DNA of 64,000 nucleotides from Micromonospora lutea (GTDB lineage Bacteria > Actinomycetota > Actinomycetes > Mycobacteriales > Micromonosporaceae): the NCBI RefSeq assembly GCF_016863535.1, contig NZ_BOPB01000014.1:124001-188000 (forward strand), in the 5' to 3' direction. Under the pieces are notes generated by a model. The model made no database searches, was not told where the DNA came from, and was given only the letters and a program-made list of their open reading frames with translations. Position numbers and translations under genes: made by a program. This document shows, one piece after another, positions 1-7,917 of this stretch (within the stretch, counting starts at the first letter, position 1; each line of letters begins with the position of its first letter).

Positions 1-922
1 GCCAGCGGGCGCAGCCGTCGACCGGGCAGAGCCCGGCGGCCAGCGGCACGCCGTCCAGCAGCCCCCCACCGAGCCGCTGCGACCAGGGCGGGACCGGGCC
101 GTCCTCGCCGCTGACACCCCGCAACACCGACAGGGAGTCCTGCCCGGGCGGGGCGACCAGGTTGTCCCGGATCATCGGGGCGAGCCCGACGACGACACCG
201 ACGACCAGCAGCAGACCCGCCCAGCCGAGCAGTTCCCGGCGCAGCGCCCACAGCAGCGCCAGCCCGGCCACCGCCAGGTACGGAACGATCAGCCAGTCCG
301 ACCAGAGCGCCACTCCGGCGAGCAGCCCGAAGCCGCCCACGGCCAGTCCCCGGCGCGCTGTCGTGCCTCGGGCCAGCGCCACCACGACCAGCAGCATCGC
401 CAGCACCGCCACCTTGACCTCCGGTCGCCCGCCGACCGTGGTCACCTGGTCCCGGACGACCCGTTCGGAGCCGAGGGCGAGCAGCCCGACGATCAGGGCG
501 GCGAACCACGGCGAGCCGATCCGCCGGGTCAACCGGTGGATCAGCCAGAGGAACAGCGCGTAGAGGGCGAGCACCGGCAGCCGCAGCGCCGGCCAGCTCG
601 GCCCGGTCACCGCGAGCAGCGGTGCGGCCAGGTACGACTCCAGGGTGCCCATGTACCGCTGGCCGTAGAGGAAGATCGGCTGTTCGCGCCCCTGTGCGAT
701 GTGCAGTGCGGCCAGCCCGAAGGTCGCCTCGTCGCTGTTGGACACGGGCACCGTGGTCAGCACCAGCACCAGCCGGTAACCGACACCGATCACCCCGAAC
801 AGCAGGGCGACCAGCGCCGGTCGGTCGAGCCGTGGCCGCCACCGCCCGCGCTGCTGCTCTGGTTCCGCTGCCGCTTGTGGCACGACCTCGCCCCCGTCGC
901 CGTCCCGACCGGAGTGTGTCAC
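1..922 (-). CDS. GT-C superfamily membrane glycosyltransferase-like protein, partial (C-terminus outside window)
   Basis: The reverse strand reads open from a GTG at 922 to the window edge (307 codons), starting MTHSGRDGDG. A charged cytoplasmic N-terminus of about 35 residues is followed by a first membrane span (VALLFGVIGVGYRLVLVL). Next comes an external loop with SNSDEATFGLAALHI and GQRYMGTLESYLAAPL. An acidic Asp-Glu in the first loop and a GQ-YMG-LE-Y signature are typical of PMT_2/ArnT-like GT-C proteins, which use lipid-phosphate sugars. Several further hydrophobic spans follow (LPVLALYALFLWLI, AALIVGLLALG, AVLAMLLVVVALA). The substrate cannot be told. The App1-like gene is divergent, 75 bp away. 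The stop codon is outside the window. Confidence 0.75.
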   Translation of the reverse strand, partial: MTHSGRDGDGGEVVPQAAAEPEQQRGRWRPRLDRPALVALLFGVIGVGYRLVLVLTTVPVSNSDEATFGLAALHIAQGREQPIFLYGQRYMGTLESYLAAPLLAVTGPSWPALRLPVLALYALFLWLIHRLTRRIGSPWFAALIVGLLALGSERVVRDQVTTVGGRPEVKVAVLAMLLVVVALARGTTARRGLAVGGFGLLAGVALWSDWLIVPYLAVAGLALLWALRRELLGWAGLLLVVGVVVGLAPMIRDNLVAPPGQDSLSVLRGVSGEDGPVPPWSQRLGGGLLDGVPLAAGLCPVDGCARW

Positions 923-997
923 GGCGGTGACGTTGCACGTGGCGGTTCGGCTCAGCTCGCGTGGCCGAGGTGGCTGGTCTGTGGCAGGGTTGCATTC

Positions 998-2038
998 GTG
1001 CCACCCACTCCCGCTGGCCAGCTGGCCGTACCGAACCTGCACCGGGCCGCGCGGATCGAGGACGCCGTGCACGCCCTGGTCGAACGCCGGCTGCGGCGGA
1101 CCGGCTGGCGGACCAACATCATCGCGTACACCGGTTACGGAGCGCCCGGTTGGGTACGGGTGATGTGTCGGGTGCTGTTGGGGCGGCCCGACACTCGTCA
1201 GCGGGGTCGGCTGGACAAGGTCCGAGGCTGGCGCAGCTTCACCACCCTGCCGGCCAAGCACGTCACCGTGACCATCGAGACCGGCGGGGTGATCCACGAG
1301 GCACAGGCCGACCGCAGTGGCTTCATCGACACCGTGGTCGAGGCGGGCCTGCCACCCGGCTGGGGTTCGGTGCGGCTGAGCATGCCCGACGCCGAGCCGG
1401 TGGAGGCGCCGGTGCGCATCCTCGACCCGGAGGTGCGGTTCGGCGTCCTCTCCGACATCGACGACACGGTCATGGTGACCGCGTTGCCCCGGCCGCTGCT
1501 CGCCGCGTGGAACACGTTCGTCCTCGACGAACACGCCCGCGCGGCGGTGCCCGGCATGGCGGTGCTCTACGAACGGCTGGTCACCGCCCACCCCGGCGCG
1601 CCGGTGTTCTACCTGTCCACCGGCGCGTGGAACGTCGCGCCGACGTTGACCCGGTTCCTGTCCCGGCACCTCTACCCGGCCGGGCCGCTGCTGCTCACCG
1701 ACTGGGGACCGACGCAGGACCGCTGGTTCCGCAGCGGCCGGGAACACAAGCGGGCCACCCTGGCTCGACTGGCCAAGGAGTTCCCCGACGTACGCTGGCT
1801 GCTCGTCGGCGACGACGGTCAGCACGACCAGGAGATCTACCGCGAGTTCGCGGTCGCCCATCCGGACAACGTCGCCGCGGTGGCGATCCGTCGGCTGTCG
1901 CCCGCCCAGTCGGTGCTCGCCGGTAGCCTGCCGCTCCCACACGGCGAGGACACCGAGGGGCCGGCGGGGCAGAAGTGGCTCTCCGCCCCCGACGGTGCCG
2001 GCCTGTGGACCCTGCTGCGCGGCGCGGGCCTGGTCTGA
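998..2038 (+). CDS. App1-type phosphatase domain protein (DUF2183 family)
   Basis: A 346-aa protein starting at GTG 998 (VPPTPAGQLAVPNLHRAAR). The reading frame is open further upstream, but that part is antisense to the divergent membrane gene, so the first start beyond it was chosen. The C-terminal two thirds carry the App1 catalytic domain: FGVLSDIDDTVMVTALP is the HAD-like DxDxT motif, FYLSTGAWNVAPTLTRFL follows, and LVGDDGQHDQEIYREF supplies the late acidic residues. Yeast App1 is a phosphatidate phosphatase. Bacterial homologues are mostly uncharacterised, so the lipid substrate is an inference. No signal peptide or membrane span is visible. The stop codon sits inside a 33-bp direct repeat. 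Confidence 0.85.
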   Translation: MPPTPAGQLAVPNLHRAARIEDAVHALVERRLRRTGWRTNIIAYTGYGAPGWVRVMCRVLLGRPDTRQRGRLDKVRGWRSFTTLPAKHVTVTIETGGVIHEAQADRSGFIDTVVEAGLPPGWGSVRLSMPDAEPVEAPVRILDPEVRFGVLSDIDDTVMVTALPRPLLAAWNTFVLDEHARAAVPGMAVLYERLVTAHPGAPVFYLSTGAWNVAPTLTRFLSRHLYPAGPLLLTDWGPTQDRWFRSGREHKRATLARLAKEFPDVRWLLVGDDGQHDQEIYREFAVAHPDNVAAVAIRRLSPAQSVLAGSLPLPHGEDTEGPAGQKWLSAPDGAGLWTLLRGAGLV

Positions 2039-2102
2039 CCTGTCGCGCCGATCCTGTTCCCGCAGTGTGTGGTCTGACCTGTCGCGCCGATCCTGTTCCC
2101 GC
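2031..2102. repeat. 33-bp tandem direct repeat spanning a stop codon
   Basis: Two identical 33-base units (2031-2063 and 2070-2102) begin TGGTCTGACCTGTCGCGCCG and are separated by 6 bases. The first unit contains the last codon and TGA stop of the App1-like gene, so the duplication copies the stop codon into the 3' flank. It looks like a recent replication-slippage duplication. Confidence 0.9.
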
Positions 2103-2146
2103 GGCGCGGGCGGTGCGCCCGGTGCGCCCCGCCCGCCTCCGGTGGG

Positions 2147-2686
2147 TCAGCCGCCCGGTGTCAGCGTCACCTCGCCGGTGCAGCCGGCCAGGGTGCGCCG
2201 CTGTTCGAGCAGGTCGATCACGGCCTCCCGGTTGTCGATGCGCGCCTCGGAGAGCGCGTCGGGGTGGCGCCGCTGCCCGGCGATGAACGTGAGGTTGTTG
2301 CGTACGGCGGTGTCGAGGCCGTCGCAGTTCTCCGCCGCGCCGCCGTTGAGCGCCGCGTTCGGGTCCGCGTCGGGGACCTCGACCTCGCCGGTGCAGCCGG
2401 CCGCCGCGCGCCGCTGTTCCAACTGGTCGATGACTGCCTGCCGGTTGGCGATCCGGGCCTCCGACAGCTCATCGGGGAAGATCAGTTGGTCGGCGATGAA
2501 CGCCAGGTTGTTACCCACGGCGGCGTTCAGGCCGTCGCAGTTCTCACTGGCCGAACTGGTCCCGGTCGACACCGCGAAGGCCACCCCCAGGGTCACCCCG
2601 ACCGCCGCGATGCCCGCGATCTTCCGCTGTCGCGGCGATGGCTCACTGTCACTGCCCCGGGCCGTACGCCTGCTCCTGCTAGCCAT
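2147..2686 (-). CDS. secreted hypothetical protein with two internal Cys-containing repeats
   Basis: 179 aa. A basic N-terminus (MASRSRRTARGSDSEPSPRQ) is followed by a hydrophobic segment (IAGIAAVGVTLGVAFAVSTG) that reads as a signal peptide or anchor. The mature part holds two copies of a unit of about 50 residues: ENCDGLNAAVGNNLAFIADQ ... LSEARIANRQAVIDQLEQRR ... GCTGEV, and ENCDGLDTAVRNNLTFIAGQ ... LSEARIDNREAVIDLLEQRR ... GCTGEV. Each unit has one Cys at each end, which suggests one intra-repeat disulfide per unit. The repeats are predicted helical. I do not recognise the family and offer no function. It lies upstream of the glgB stop in the same direction. Confidence 0.8.
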   Translation of the reverse strand: MASRSRRTARGSDSEPSPRQRKIAGIAAVGVTLGVAFAVSTGTSSASENCDGLNAAVGNNLAFIADQLIFPDELSEARIANRQAVIDQLEQRRAAAGCTGEVEVPDADPNAALNGGAAENCDGLDTAVRNNLTFIAGQRRHPDALSEARIDNREAVIDLLEQRRTLAGCTGEVTLTPGG

Positions 2687-2820
2687 CGATCCTCCGCCTC
2701 GTGATCCACTTTGGCAGCAGTACGGACGCGGAGCCCGAGCGGTTCACCATCCGAGGTGCCGACCGGAGCCGGCGGTCCCGGCCCACGTCCCCGCACGACC
2801 GCCTCGGCGGTGTTAGCAGG

Positions 2821-2861
2821 GGGCCCTTCCTCTACCGTAGGCGTTAATAAGGGGCCCTTCC
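2821..2861 (-). repeat. dispersed 3'-end palindromic element, copy 1 (after glgB)
   Basis: Read with glgB, it begins 7 nt after the stop as GGAAGGGCCCCTTATTAACG and ends with a second GGAAGGGCCC block. Two short self-complementary GGAAGGG/CCCTTCC blocks flank a GTTAATAAG-type centre. The other copies are at 9461-9501 and 49897-49942, both likewise beside a stop codon. It may act as a transcription end or RNA-stability signal. Confidence 0.75.
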
Positions 2862-2868
2862 GTTCACC

Positions 2869-4971
2869 TCAGGCGGGGCGGAGCCAGAGGGCGCCCAGCG
2901 GCGGCACGCGGAGCGCCACCGAGGCGGGTTGGCCGTGCCACGGGACGTTCTCGGCGTGCACCGCGCCCAGGTTGCCGACCCCGGAGCCGCCGTAATGGTG
3001 GGCGTCGGTGTTGAGCACCTCCGACCAGGCACCGGCGGCGGGCAGCCCGATGCGGTAGTCCTCCAGCGGCAGCGCGGAGAAGTTGGCCACGCAGACCAGG
3101 GTTGCCCCGTCGGGTGCGATCCGGAGAAACGAGATGGCGTTGTTGGCGACGTCGTCTCCGGCGAGCCAGCGGAAACCGGCGGGGGAGGTGTCCTGCGCCC
3201 ACAGGGCCGGGGTGTCCCGGTAGACCCGGTTCAGGTCGCCGACCAGGCGCTGCACGCCGGCCCGGGCCGGATCGTGCAGCAGGTACCAGTCGAGGCCGCG
3301 TTCCTCGCTCCACTCCCGGTCGTCGGCCAGTTCGCAGCCCATGAACAGCAACTGCTTGCCCGGGTGCGCCCACATGTACGCCAGCAGCACGCGTACGTTG
3401 GCCAGCCGCTGCCAGGTGTCGCCGGGCATCTTGCCGACCAGGGAGCCCTTGCCGTGCACCACCTCGTCGTGGCTGATCGGCAGCACGTAGTTCTCGCTCC
3501 AAGCGTACGCCAGGGAGAAGGTGAGCTGATGGTGGTGGTGCTGCCGGTAGATCGGGTCCTTCGAGGTGTAGAGCAGGGTGTCGTGCATCCAGCCCATGTT
3601 CCACTTGAAGCCGAAACCGAGCCCGCCGTCGCCGGTGGCCCGGGTCACCCCCGGCCAGGCGGTCGACTCCTCGGCGATCATCACCACCCCGGCGTGGTGC
3701 TTGTAGACCGTCGCGTTGACCTCCTGCATGAACGCGAAAGCCTCCAGGTTCTCCCGGCCGCCGTGCACGTTCGGCGTCCACTGCCCGTCCTGCCGCGAGT
3801 AGTCGAGGTAGAGCATCGAGGCGACCGCGTCCACCCGTAGTCCGTCGACGTGGAACTCGTCGAGCCAGTACAGGGCGTTGGCGACGAGGAAGTTGCGGAC
3901 CTCCCGGCGGCCGAAGTCGAACACGTAGGTGCCCCAGTCGGGGTGCTCGCCCCGGCGGGGGTCGGGATGCTCGTAGAGCGGGGTGCCGTCGAAGCGCGCG
4001 AGGGCCCACTCGTCCTTGGGGAAGTGCGCCGGCACCCAGTCCAGGATCACGCCGATTCCGGCGGCGTGCAGCCGGTCCACCAGGTACCGGAAGTCGTCGG
4101 GGTCGCCGAACCGGGACGTCGGCGCGTAGTAGCCGGTCACCTGGTAGCCCCACGAACCGCCGAACGGATGCTCCATCACCGGCAGGAACTCCACGTGGGT
4201 GAAACCCAGCTCCACCACGTACGCGACCAGTTGCTCGGCCAGTTCCCGGTAGCCCAGGCCGGGCCGCCACGAGCCCAGGTGCACCTCGTACACGCTCATC
4301 GGCTCCTGGTGCGGCTGCCGCTGCGACCGTCGGCTGATCCACTCCGCGTCGGACCACTCGTACGCCGACCGGTGCACCACCGACGCGGTGGCCGGCGGCA
4401 CCTCCGCGTACGCGGCGAGCGGGTCGGCCTTGTCCCGCCAGTGCCCGTCCGCGCCCAGCACCCGGTACTTGTACCGGGCACCGGTGGTGGCACCCGGAAC
4501 GAAGATCTCCCACACCCCGGTGGCGCCGAGCGAGCGCATCGGCCAGCCGTCGTCGGGCGCCCAGCCGGTGAGGTCGCCGACCAGCCGCACTCCCCGGGCG
4601 TTCGGCGCCCACACCGCGAACGCCACCCCACCGTCGACCACGCGGGCGCCCAGCGCCTCCCACAGCCGCTCGTGCCGGCCCTCACCGATCAGGTGCAGGT
4701 CCAGCTCGCCGAGGGTCGGCGCGAAACGGTACGGATCGTCGTGGCGTACGCCGTCGACGTCGAGCCGGTAGTCGAGCACCTCGCCGGGGACGGTGGCCTC
4801 GAAGACCCCGCCGTCATGCACCCGCTTCATCGGGTGCCGCTCGTCACCGACCAGCACGCTGACATCGCCCGCACCCCGACGCAGGGTGCGGATCACCGTA
4901 CGCCCGTCGGCCGGGTGTGCACCGAGCACCGCGTGCGGGTCGTGGATCTCCCCGGAAATCAGCTGGTCCAT
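2869..4971 (-). CDS. glgB: 1,4-alpha-glucan branching enzyme GlgB
   Basis: About 700 aa, GH13. It cuts alpha-1,4 chains and re-attaches them as alpha-1,6 branches, and is cytoplasmic. An N-terminal CBM48-like domain (WAPNARGVRLVGDLTGW, about residues 121-137) precedes the catalytic barrel. The nucleophile is Asp at about 381 (DGLRVDAVASMLYLDYSRQ), the acid is Glu at about 434 (VVMIAEESTAWPGVT), and the conserved SHDEVVHGKGS is at about 500. The frame is open further upstream, but MDQLISGEIHDPHAVLGAHP at 4971 matches the family start. This start overlaps the 3' end of glgE by 13 nt, so the two are translationally coupled. In mycobacteria GlgB branches the linear glucan made by GlgE, and this gene order implies the same here. 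Confidence 0.97.
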   Translation of the reverse strand: MDQLISGEIHDPHAVLGAHPADGRTVIRTLRRGAGDVSVLVGDERHPMKRVHDGGVFEATVPGEVLDYRLDVDGVRHDDPYRFAPTLGELDLHLIGEGRHERLWEALGARVVDGGVAFAVWAPNARGVRLVGDLTGWAPDDGWPMRSLGATGVWEIFVPGATTGARYKYRVLGADGHWRDKADPLAAYAEVPPATASVVHRSAYEWSDAEWISRRSQRQPHQEPMSVYEVHLGSWRPGLGYRELAEQLVAYVVELGFTHVEFLPVMEHPFGGSWGYQVTGYYAPTSRFGDPDDFRYLVDRLHAAGIGVILDWVPAHFPKDEWALARFDGTPLYEHPDPRRGEHPDWGTYVFDFGRREVRNFLVANALYWLDEFHVDGLRVDAVASMLYLDYSRQDGQWTPNVHGGRENLEAFAFMQEVNATVYKHHAGVVMIAEESTAWPGVTRATGDGGLGFGFKWNMGWMHDTLLYTSKDPIYRQHHHHQLTFSLAYAWSENYVLPISHDEVVHGKGSLVGKMPGDTWQRLANVRVLLAYMWAHPGKQLLFMGCELADDREWSEERGLDWYLLHDPARAGVQRLVGDLNRVYRDTPALWAQDTSPAGFRWLAGDDVANNAISFLRIAPDGATLVCVANFSALPLEDYRIGLPAAGAWSEVLNTDAHHYGGSGVGNLGAVHAENVPWHGQPASVALRVPPLGALWLRPA

Positions 4972-7097
4972 CGGGTGTCGTCCTTCTCGGCGGGAGCGGT
5001 CGGCGCGGTGCCGCCCGACAGGTCGGCGGGCACCTCTTCGGTCGTCAGGGTGGCCGGCTCGGTGCCGGTCAAACCTGGCGACCCGGCATCCGCCGCGCCG
5101 GCCGTCGCCGCCTGCGTCACCCCGGTCGGACGGTGCAGGGTGAGGACGTGCGCCGGTTGCAGGTACGGGTCGAGCCGGACCGCGTTGCGCTGCCCCCAGT
5201 CGTAGCTGACCCCGGTCAGCTCGTCGTGCACGGTGAACCGGTCGTGCCAGTCCAGCCCCAGCGCCGGCATGTCCAGCGTGGTGTTTCCCCACTGCACGGT
5301 CTGCGAGTCGAACGAGCAGACCACCAGCACGGTGTTGCCGCTCGCCGGGTCACGCTTGGACCAGCAGAGCAGGGCCGGGTTGTCGATGTCGTGGAAGACC
5401 AGGTTGCGCAGCCGGCGCAGGGCCGGGTTGTCGCGGCGTACCCGGTTGAGGGTGGCGATGAACGGCGCCAGCGAACGGCCGTGCGCCTCCGCGCCGGCCC
5501 AGTCGCGGGGCCGCAGCTCGTACTTCTCGTTGTCGAGGTATTCCTCGGCGCCGGGCCGCGCGACGTGCTCGAAGAGTTCGTAGCCGGCGTACATGCCCCA
5601 CGAGGGGGAGAGCAGCGCGGCCAGCACCGCCCGGATCTTGAACATCGGCGGCCCGCCGTGCTGCAACGAGGCGTGCAGGATGTCCGGCGTGTTGGGCCAG
5701 AAGTTCGGCCGCATGTAGTCGGCCGCCGCCACCAGCTCCGCGCAGTACTCGCGCATCTCGGCCGCCGAGGTCCGCCAGGTGAAGTACGTGTACGACTGGG
5801 TGAAGCCGACCTTGGCAAGCCCGTGCATCATCGCCGGCCGGGTGAACGCCTCGGCGAGGAAGAGCACGTCCGGGTCGACCCGCTTGACCTCCCAGATCAG
5901 CCAGTGCCAGAAGTCGACCGGCTTGGTGTGCGGGTTGTCCACCCGGAAGATCTTCACGCCTTCGCCGACCCAGTGCCGCACCACCCGCAGCACCTCGGCG
6001 CGGATGCCGTCCGGGTCGTTGTCGAAGTTCAGCGGGTAGATGTCCTGGTACTTCTTCGGCGGGTTCTCCGCGTAGGCGATGCTCCCGTCGGCCCGGGTGG
6101 TGAACCACTCCGGGTGCTCGGTCACCCACGGGTGGTCCGGCGCGCACTGCAACGCCAGGTCCATCGCCACCTCCAGGCCGTGGTCGGCGGCGGCGGCGAC
6201 GAAGTCGCGGAAGTCCTCCGGCGTACCCAGGTCGGGGTGGATCGCGTCGTGCCCGCCCTCGGCCGCGCCGATCGCCCACGGCGACCCCACGTCGTCCGGC
6301 CCGGCGACCAGGCTGTTGTTCGGGCCCTTGCGGTTGACCCGGCCGATCGGGTGGATCGGCGGCAGGTAGAGCACGTCGAAGCCCATCGCGGCGACGCCCG
6401 GCAGCCGCTCGGTGGCGGTGGCGAAGGTGCCGGAGCGGGCCGGCGCGTCGACGGTCGCCGGGATCGCCCCCTCGGAGCGGGGGAAGAATTCGTACCACGC
6501 GGAGTACAGGGCCCGTTCGCGGTCCACCCAGAGGGTGTACTCCTCGCCGGTGGTGACCAGTTCCCGCACCGGATGCTCCCAGAGCAGGTCGGCCAGTTCC
6601 AGCGCCGGGGCCACCCGCTGCGGCACCGGCCGGTCGGCGTCGCCCAGCGCTTTCGCGGCCTTCCTGAGGCGGGCCTGCTCGGCTTTGGGCACCAGTTTGG
6701 CGGCGGCGGTCAGCACGCGTACGCCCTCGGCCAGGTCGTTGGCCAGCTCACCCGGCCCCTGGCCGGCGGCGATCTTCTTGGTGATCGCGTTGTGCCAGGT
6801 CAGGTAGGGGTCGCTGAACGCCTCGACGGTGAACATCCACTCGCCGACGGCGTCCGGCACGATGCTGGCGTGCCACCGGTCCTGGCCGGGCTCACCCGGA
6901 CGCATCCGGGTGAACGGGCGGGCCAACCCGTCCGGGCCGAGCCACACCACGTTGCAGCCGAGCGCGTCGTGCCCCTCCCGGTAGGCACGTGCCGACACCG
7001 GCACCACCTCGCCGACGACCGCCCTGGCCGGGTAGCGACCGCAGGAGACGACAGGGGAGACGTCTTCGATCGGGAACCGTCCGCTCACCCGGTTCAA
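4959..7097 (-). CDS. glgE: alpha-1,4-glucan:maltose-1-phosphate maltosyltransferase GlgE
   Basis: 712 aa, GH13_3. It transfers maltose from alpha-maltose-1-phosphate to the non-reducing end of alpha-glucan. The start MNRVSGRFPIEDVSPVVSCG is family-typical. An N-terminal beta-sandwich, a helical insertion and the catalytic domain follow in the usual order: VLYLPPIHPIGRVNRKGPNN, then the nucleophile Asp 387 (VKIFRVDNPHTKPVDFWHW), then the acid Glu 416 (VLFLAEAFTRP). The 29-residue spacing between these two equals that of Streptomyces GlgE. The gene overlaps glgB downstream. No treS or pep2 lies between them, unlike many actinobacterial loci, so maltose-1-P here probably comes from ADP-glucose via the GlgM-type synthase at 9.5 kb. 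Confidence 0.97.
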   Translation of the reverse strand: MNRVSGRFPIEDVSPVVSCGRYPARAVVGEVVPVSARAYREGHDALGCNVVWLGPDGLARPFTRMRPGEPGQDRWHASIVPDAVGEWMFTVEAFSDPYLTWHNAITKKIAAGQGPGELANDLAEGVRVLTAAAKLVPKAEQARLRKAAKALGDADRPVPQRVAPALELADLLWEHPVRELVTTGEEYTLWVDRERALYSAWYEFFPRSEGAIPATVDAPARSGTFATATERLPGVAAMGFDVLYLPPIHPIGRVNRKGPNNSLVAGPDDVGSPWAIGAAEGGHDAIHPDLGTPEDFRDFVAAAADHGLEVAMDLALQCAPDHPWVTEHPEWFTTRADGSIAYAENPPKKYQDIYPLNFDNDPDGIRAEVLRVVRHWVGEGVKIFRVDNPHTKPVDFWHWLIWEVKRVDPDVLFLAEAFTRPAMMHGLAKVGFTQSYTYFTWRTSAAEMREYCAELVAAADYMRPNFWPNTPDILHASLQHGGPPMFKIRAVLAALLSPSWGMYAGYELFEHVARPGAEEYLDNEKYELRPRDWAGAEAHGRSLAPFIATLNRVRRDNPALRRLRNLVFHDIDNPALLCWSKRDPASGNTVLVVCSFDSQTVQWGNTTLDMPALGLDWHDRFTVHDELTGVSYDWGQRNAVRLDPYLQPAHVLTLHRPTGVTQAATAGAADAGSPGLTGTEPATLTTEEVPADLSGGTAPTAPAEKDDTRWTS

Positions 7098-7235
7098 CCT
7101 ACTGCCCGAGATCGCTTCCCGCTCGGCTCCCGCCCCACCCTGCCCGCACCGCGCGGGGTTGATCCACTGGTGGTTGCACTTTCGGGGATGTTGCTGCCTC
7201 GCAGGCGGTTGGACACAACAACTTCCCCAAAGTTG

Positions 7236-7269
7236 CTGCCTGCCTGCCCTTCGCCTGGCAGGCAGGCAG
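7236..7269 (-). terminator. strong hairpin after the GntR-family gene
   Basis: CTGCCTGCCTGCC (7236-7248) pairs perfectly with GGCAGGCAGGCAG (7257-7269) across an 8-nt loop. It begins 16 nt beyond the stop of the leftward GntR gene. There is no T-run, as is usual for actinomycete terminators. Confidence 0.7.
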
Positions 7270-7285
7270 TGCCGGGCGGCGCGTC

Positions 7286-7513
7286 TCAGGTGGGTGGATT
7301 GTCCGCGACGAACGACCCCTTGCCCTGGTGAACCTCGATCCAGCCCCGCTCATCGAGGATCCAGAGGGCGCGCTTGATCGGGTTGTCCGACGAGTTGTAC
7401 TGCCGCGCGAGTTCGGCGATGGTCGGGAGTTTCTGACCGGGCTTGAGCGTGCCGGTCCGGATCGATGTGGTGATGTCGTCGACAACCTGCTCATACACAG
7501 GCTTGCGGGGCAT
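7286..7513 (-). CDS. small GntR-family winged-helix regulator without effector domain
   Basis: 75 aa, essentially only the GntR DNA-binding domain: YEQVVDDITTSIRTGTLKPG, then KLPTIAELARQYNSSDNPIKR (recognition region), then GWIEVHQGKGSFVAD (the wing). An in-frame GTG lies three codons upstream, but ATG 7513 (MPRKPVYEQVV) has AGAGGTGG about 7 nt before it and was preferred. No FadR/UTRA effector domain is present, so any ligand response must come from elsewhere. It is divergent from the membrane-peptide/XRE pair at 7720-9224, with a 206-bp shared promoter region. Confidence 0.88.
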   Translation of the reverse strand: MPRKPVYEQVVDDITTSIRTGTLKPGQKLPTIAELARQYNSSDNPIKRALWILDERGWIEVHQGKGSFVADNPPT

Positions 7514-7576
7514 GTTGACCACCTCTCGTCAGCCCCTCCAGATTCTCACCAGTCGCGACACGGTGTGGACCCTGTG

Positions 7577-7605
7577 TTGACTCTGGCTACTGAGGGTCCT
7601 AAGTT
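7577..7605 (+). promoter_or_regulatory. predicted promoter for the membrane-peptide/XRE operon
   Basis: TTGACT (7577-7582), a 17-base spacer and TAAGTT (7600-7605) form a good primary-sigma-type promoter about 115 nt upstream of the 65-aa gene. Just upstream is ACAC-G-GTGT (7558-7566), a small palindrome that could be an operator for the divergent GntR protein. Inferred from sequence only. Confidence 0.5.
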
Positions 7606-7719
7606 CCAAGCATCAGAGGCCTCTCGTCAGCAGCGGAGTGCCTTTGCGCAGGGCGGGGTGGAGCCCCCGTGCCATCCCGCCCTGACCTGCACCTTCCTGC
7701 CCATCGCAAGGAGGAACAG

Positions 7720-7917
7720 ATGCGCGAGCGTCCGCATGACGGGCCGCTGCCTCCGGCGTACCCGGTTCCCGGGACTCGGCCCCCACACCCCGACGGGGAC
7801 CGGGTGACCGGCCCACCCCGTCCCGCCCGTGCGCCGGTCACCCGCCGGCAGTACGTCTACGGCCTGGTCGTCGCGCTGGTCGTACTCGTGCTGCTGGTGG
7901 CCGGGATCCTCCGGTGA
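7720..7917 (+). CDS. 65-aa single-span membrane peptide
   Basis: ATG 7720 has a textbook ribosome site (AAGGAGG) 6 nt upstream. The first 40 residues are Pro- and Arg-rich and hydrophilic (MRERPHDGPLPPAYPVPGTR ... RPARAPVTRRQYV). The C-terminus is one hydrophobic helix (YGLVVALVVLVLLVAGILR). It is predicted to be a small membrane protein with a basic cytosolic N-terminus. Its stop overlaps the GTG of the XRE regulator by 4 nt (GTGA), so the two are translationally coupled. A role in sensing or membrane-tethering the regulator is possible but not shown. Confidence 0.8.
   Translation: MRERPHDGPLPPAYPVPGTRPPHPDGDRVTGPPRPARAPVTRRQYVYGLVVALVVLVLLVAGILR

Noticed and set aside
536..997. N-terminal extension of the App1-like reading frame
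   Set aside because: It is antisense to the GT-C membrane gene, has shadow-type composition, and a suitable GTG start lies at 998.
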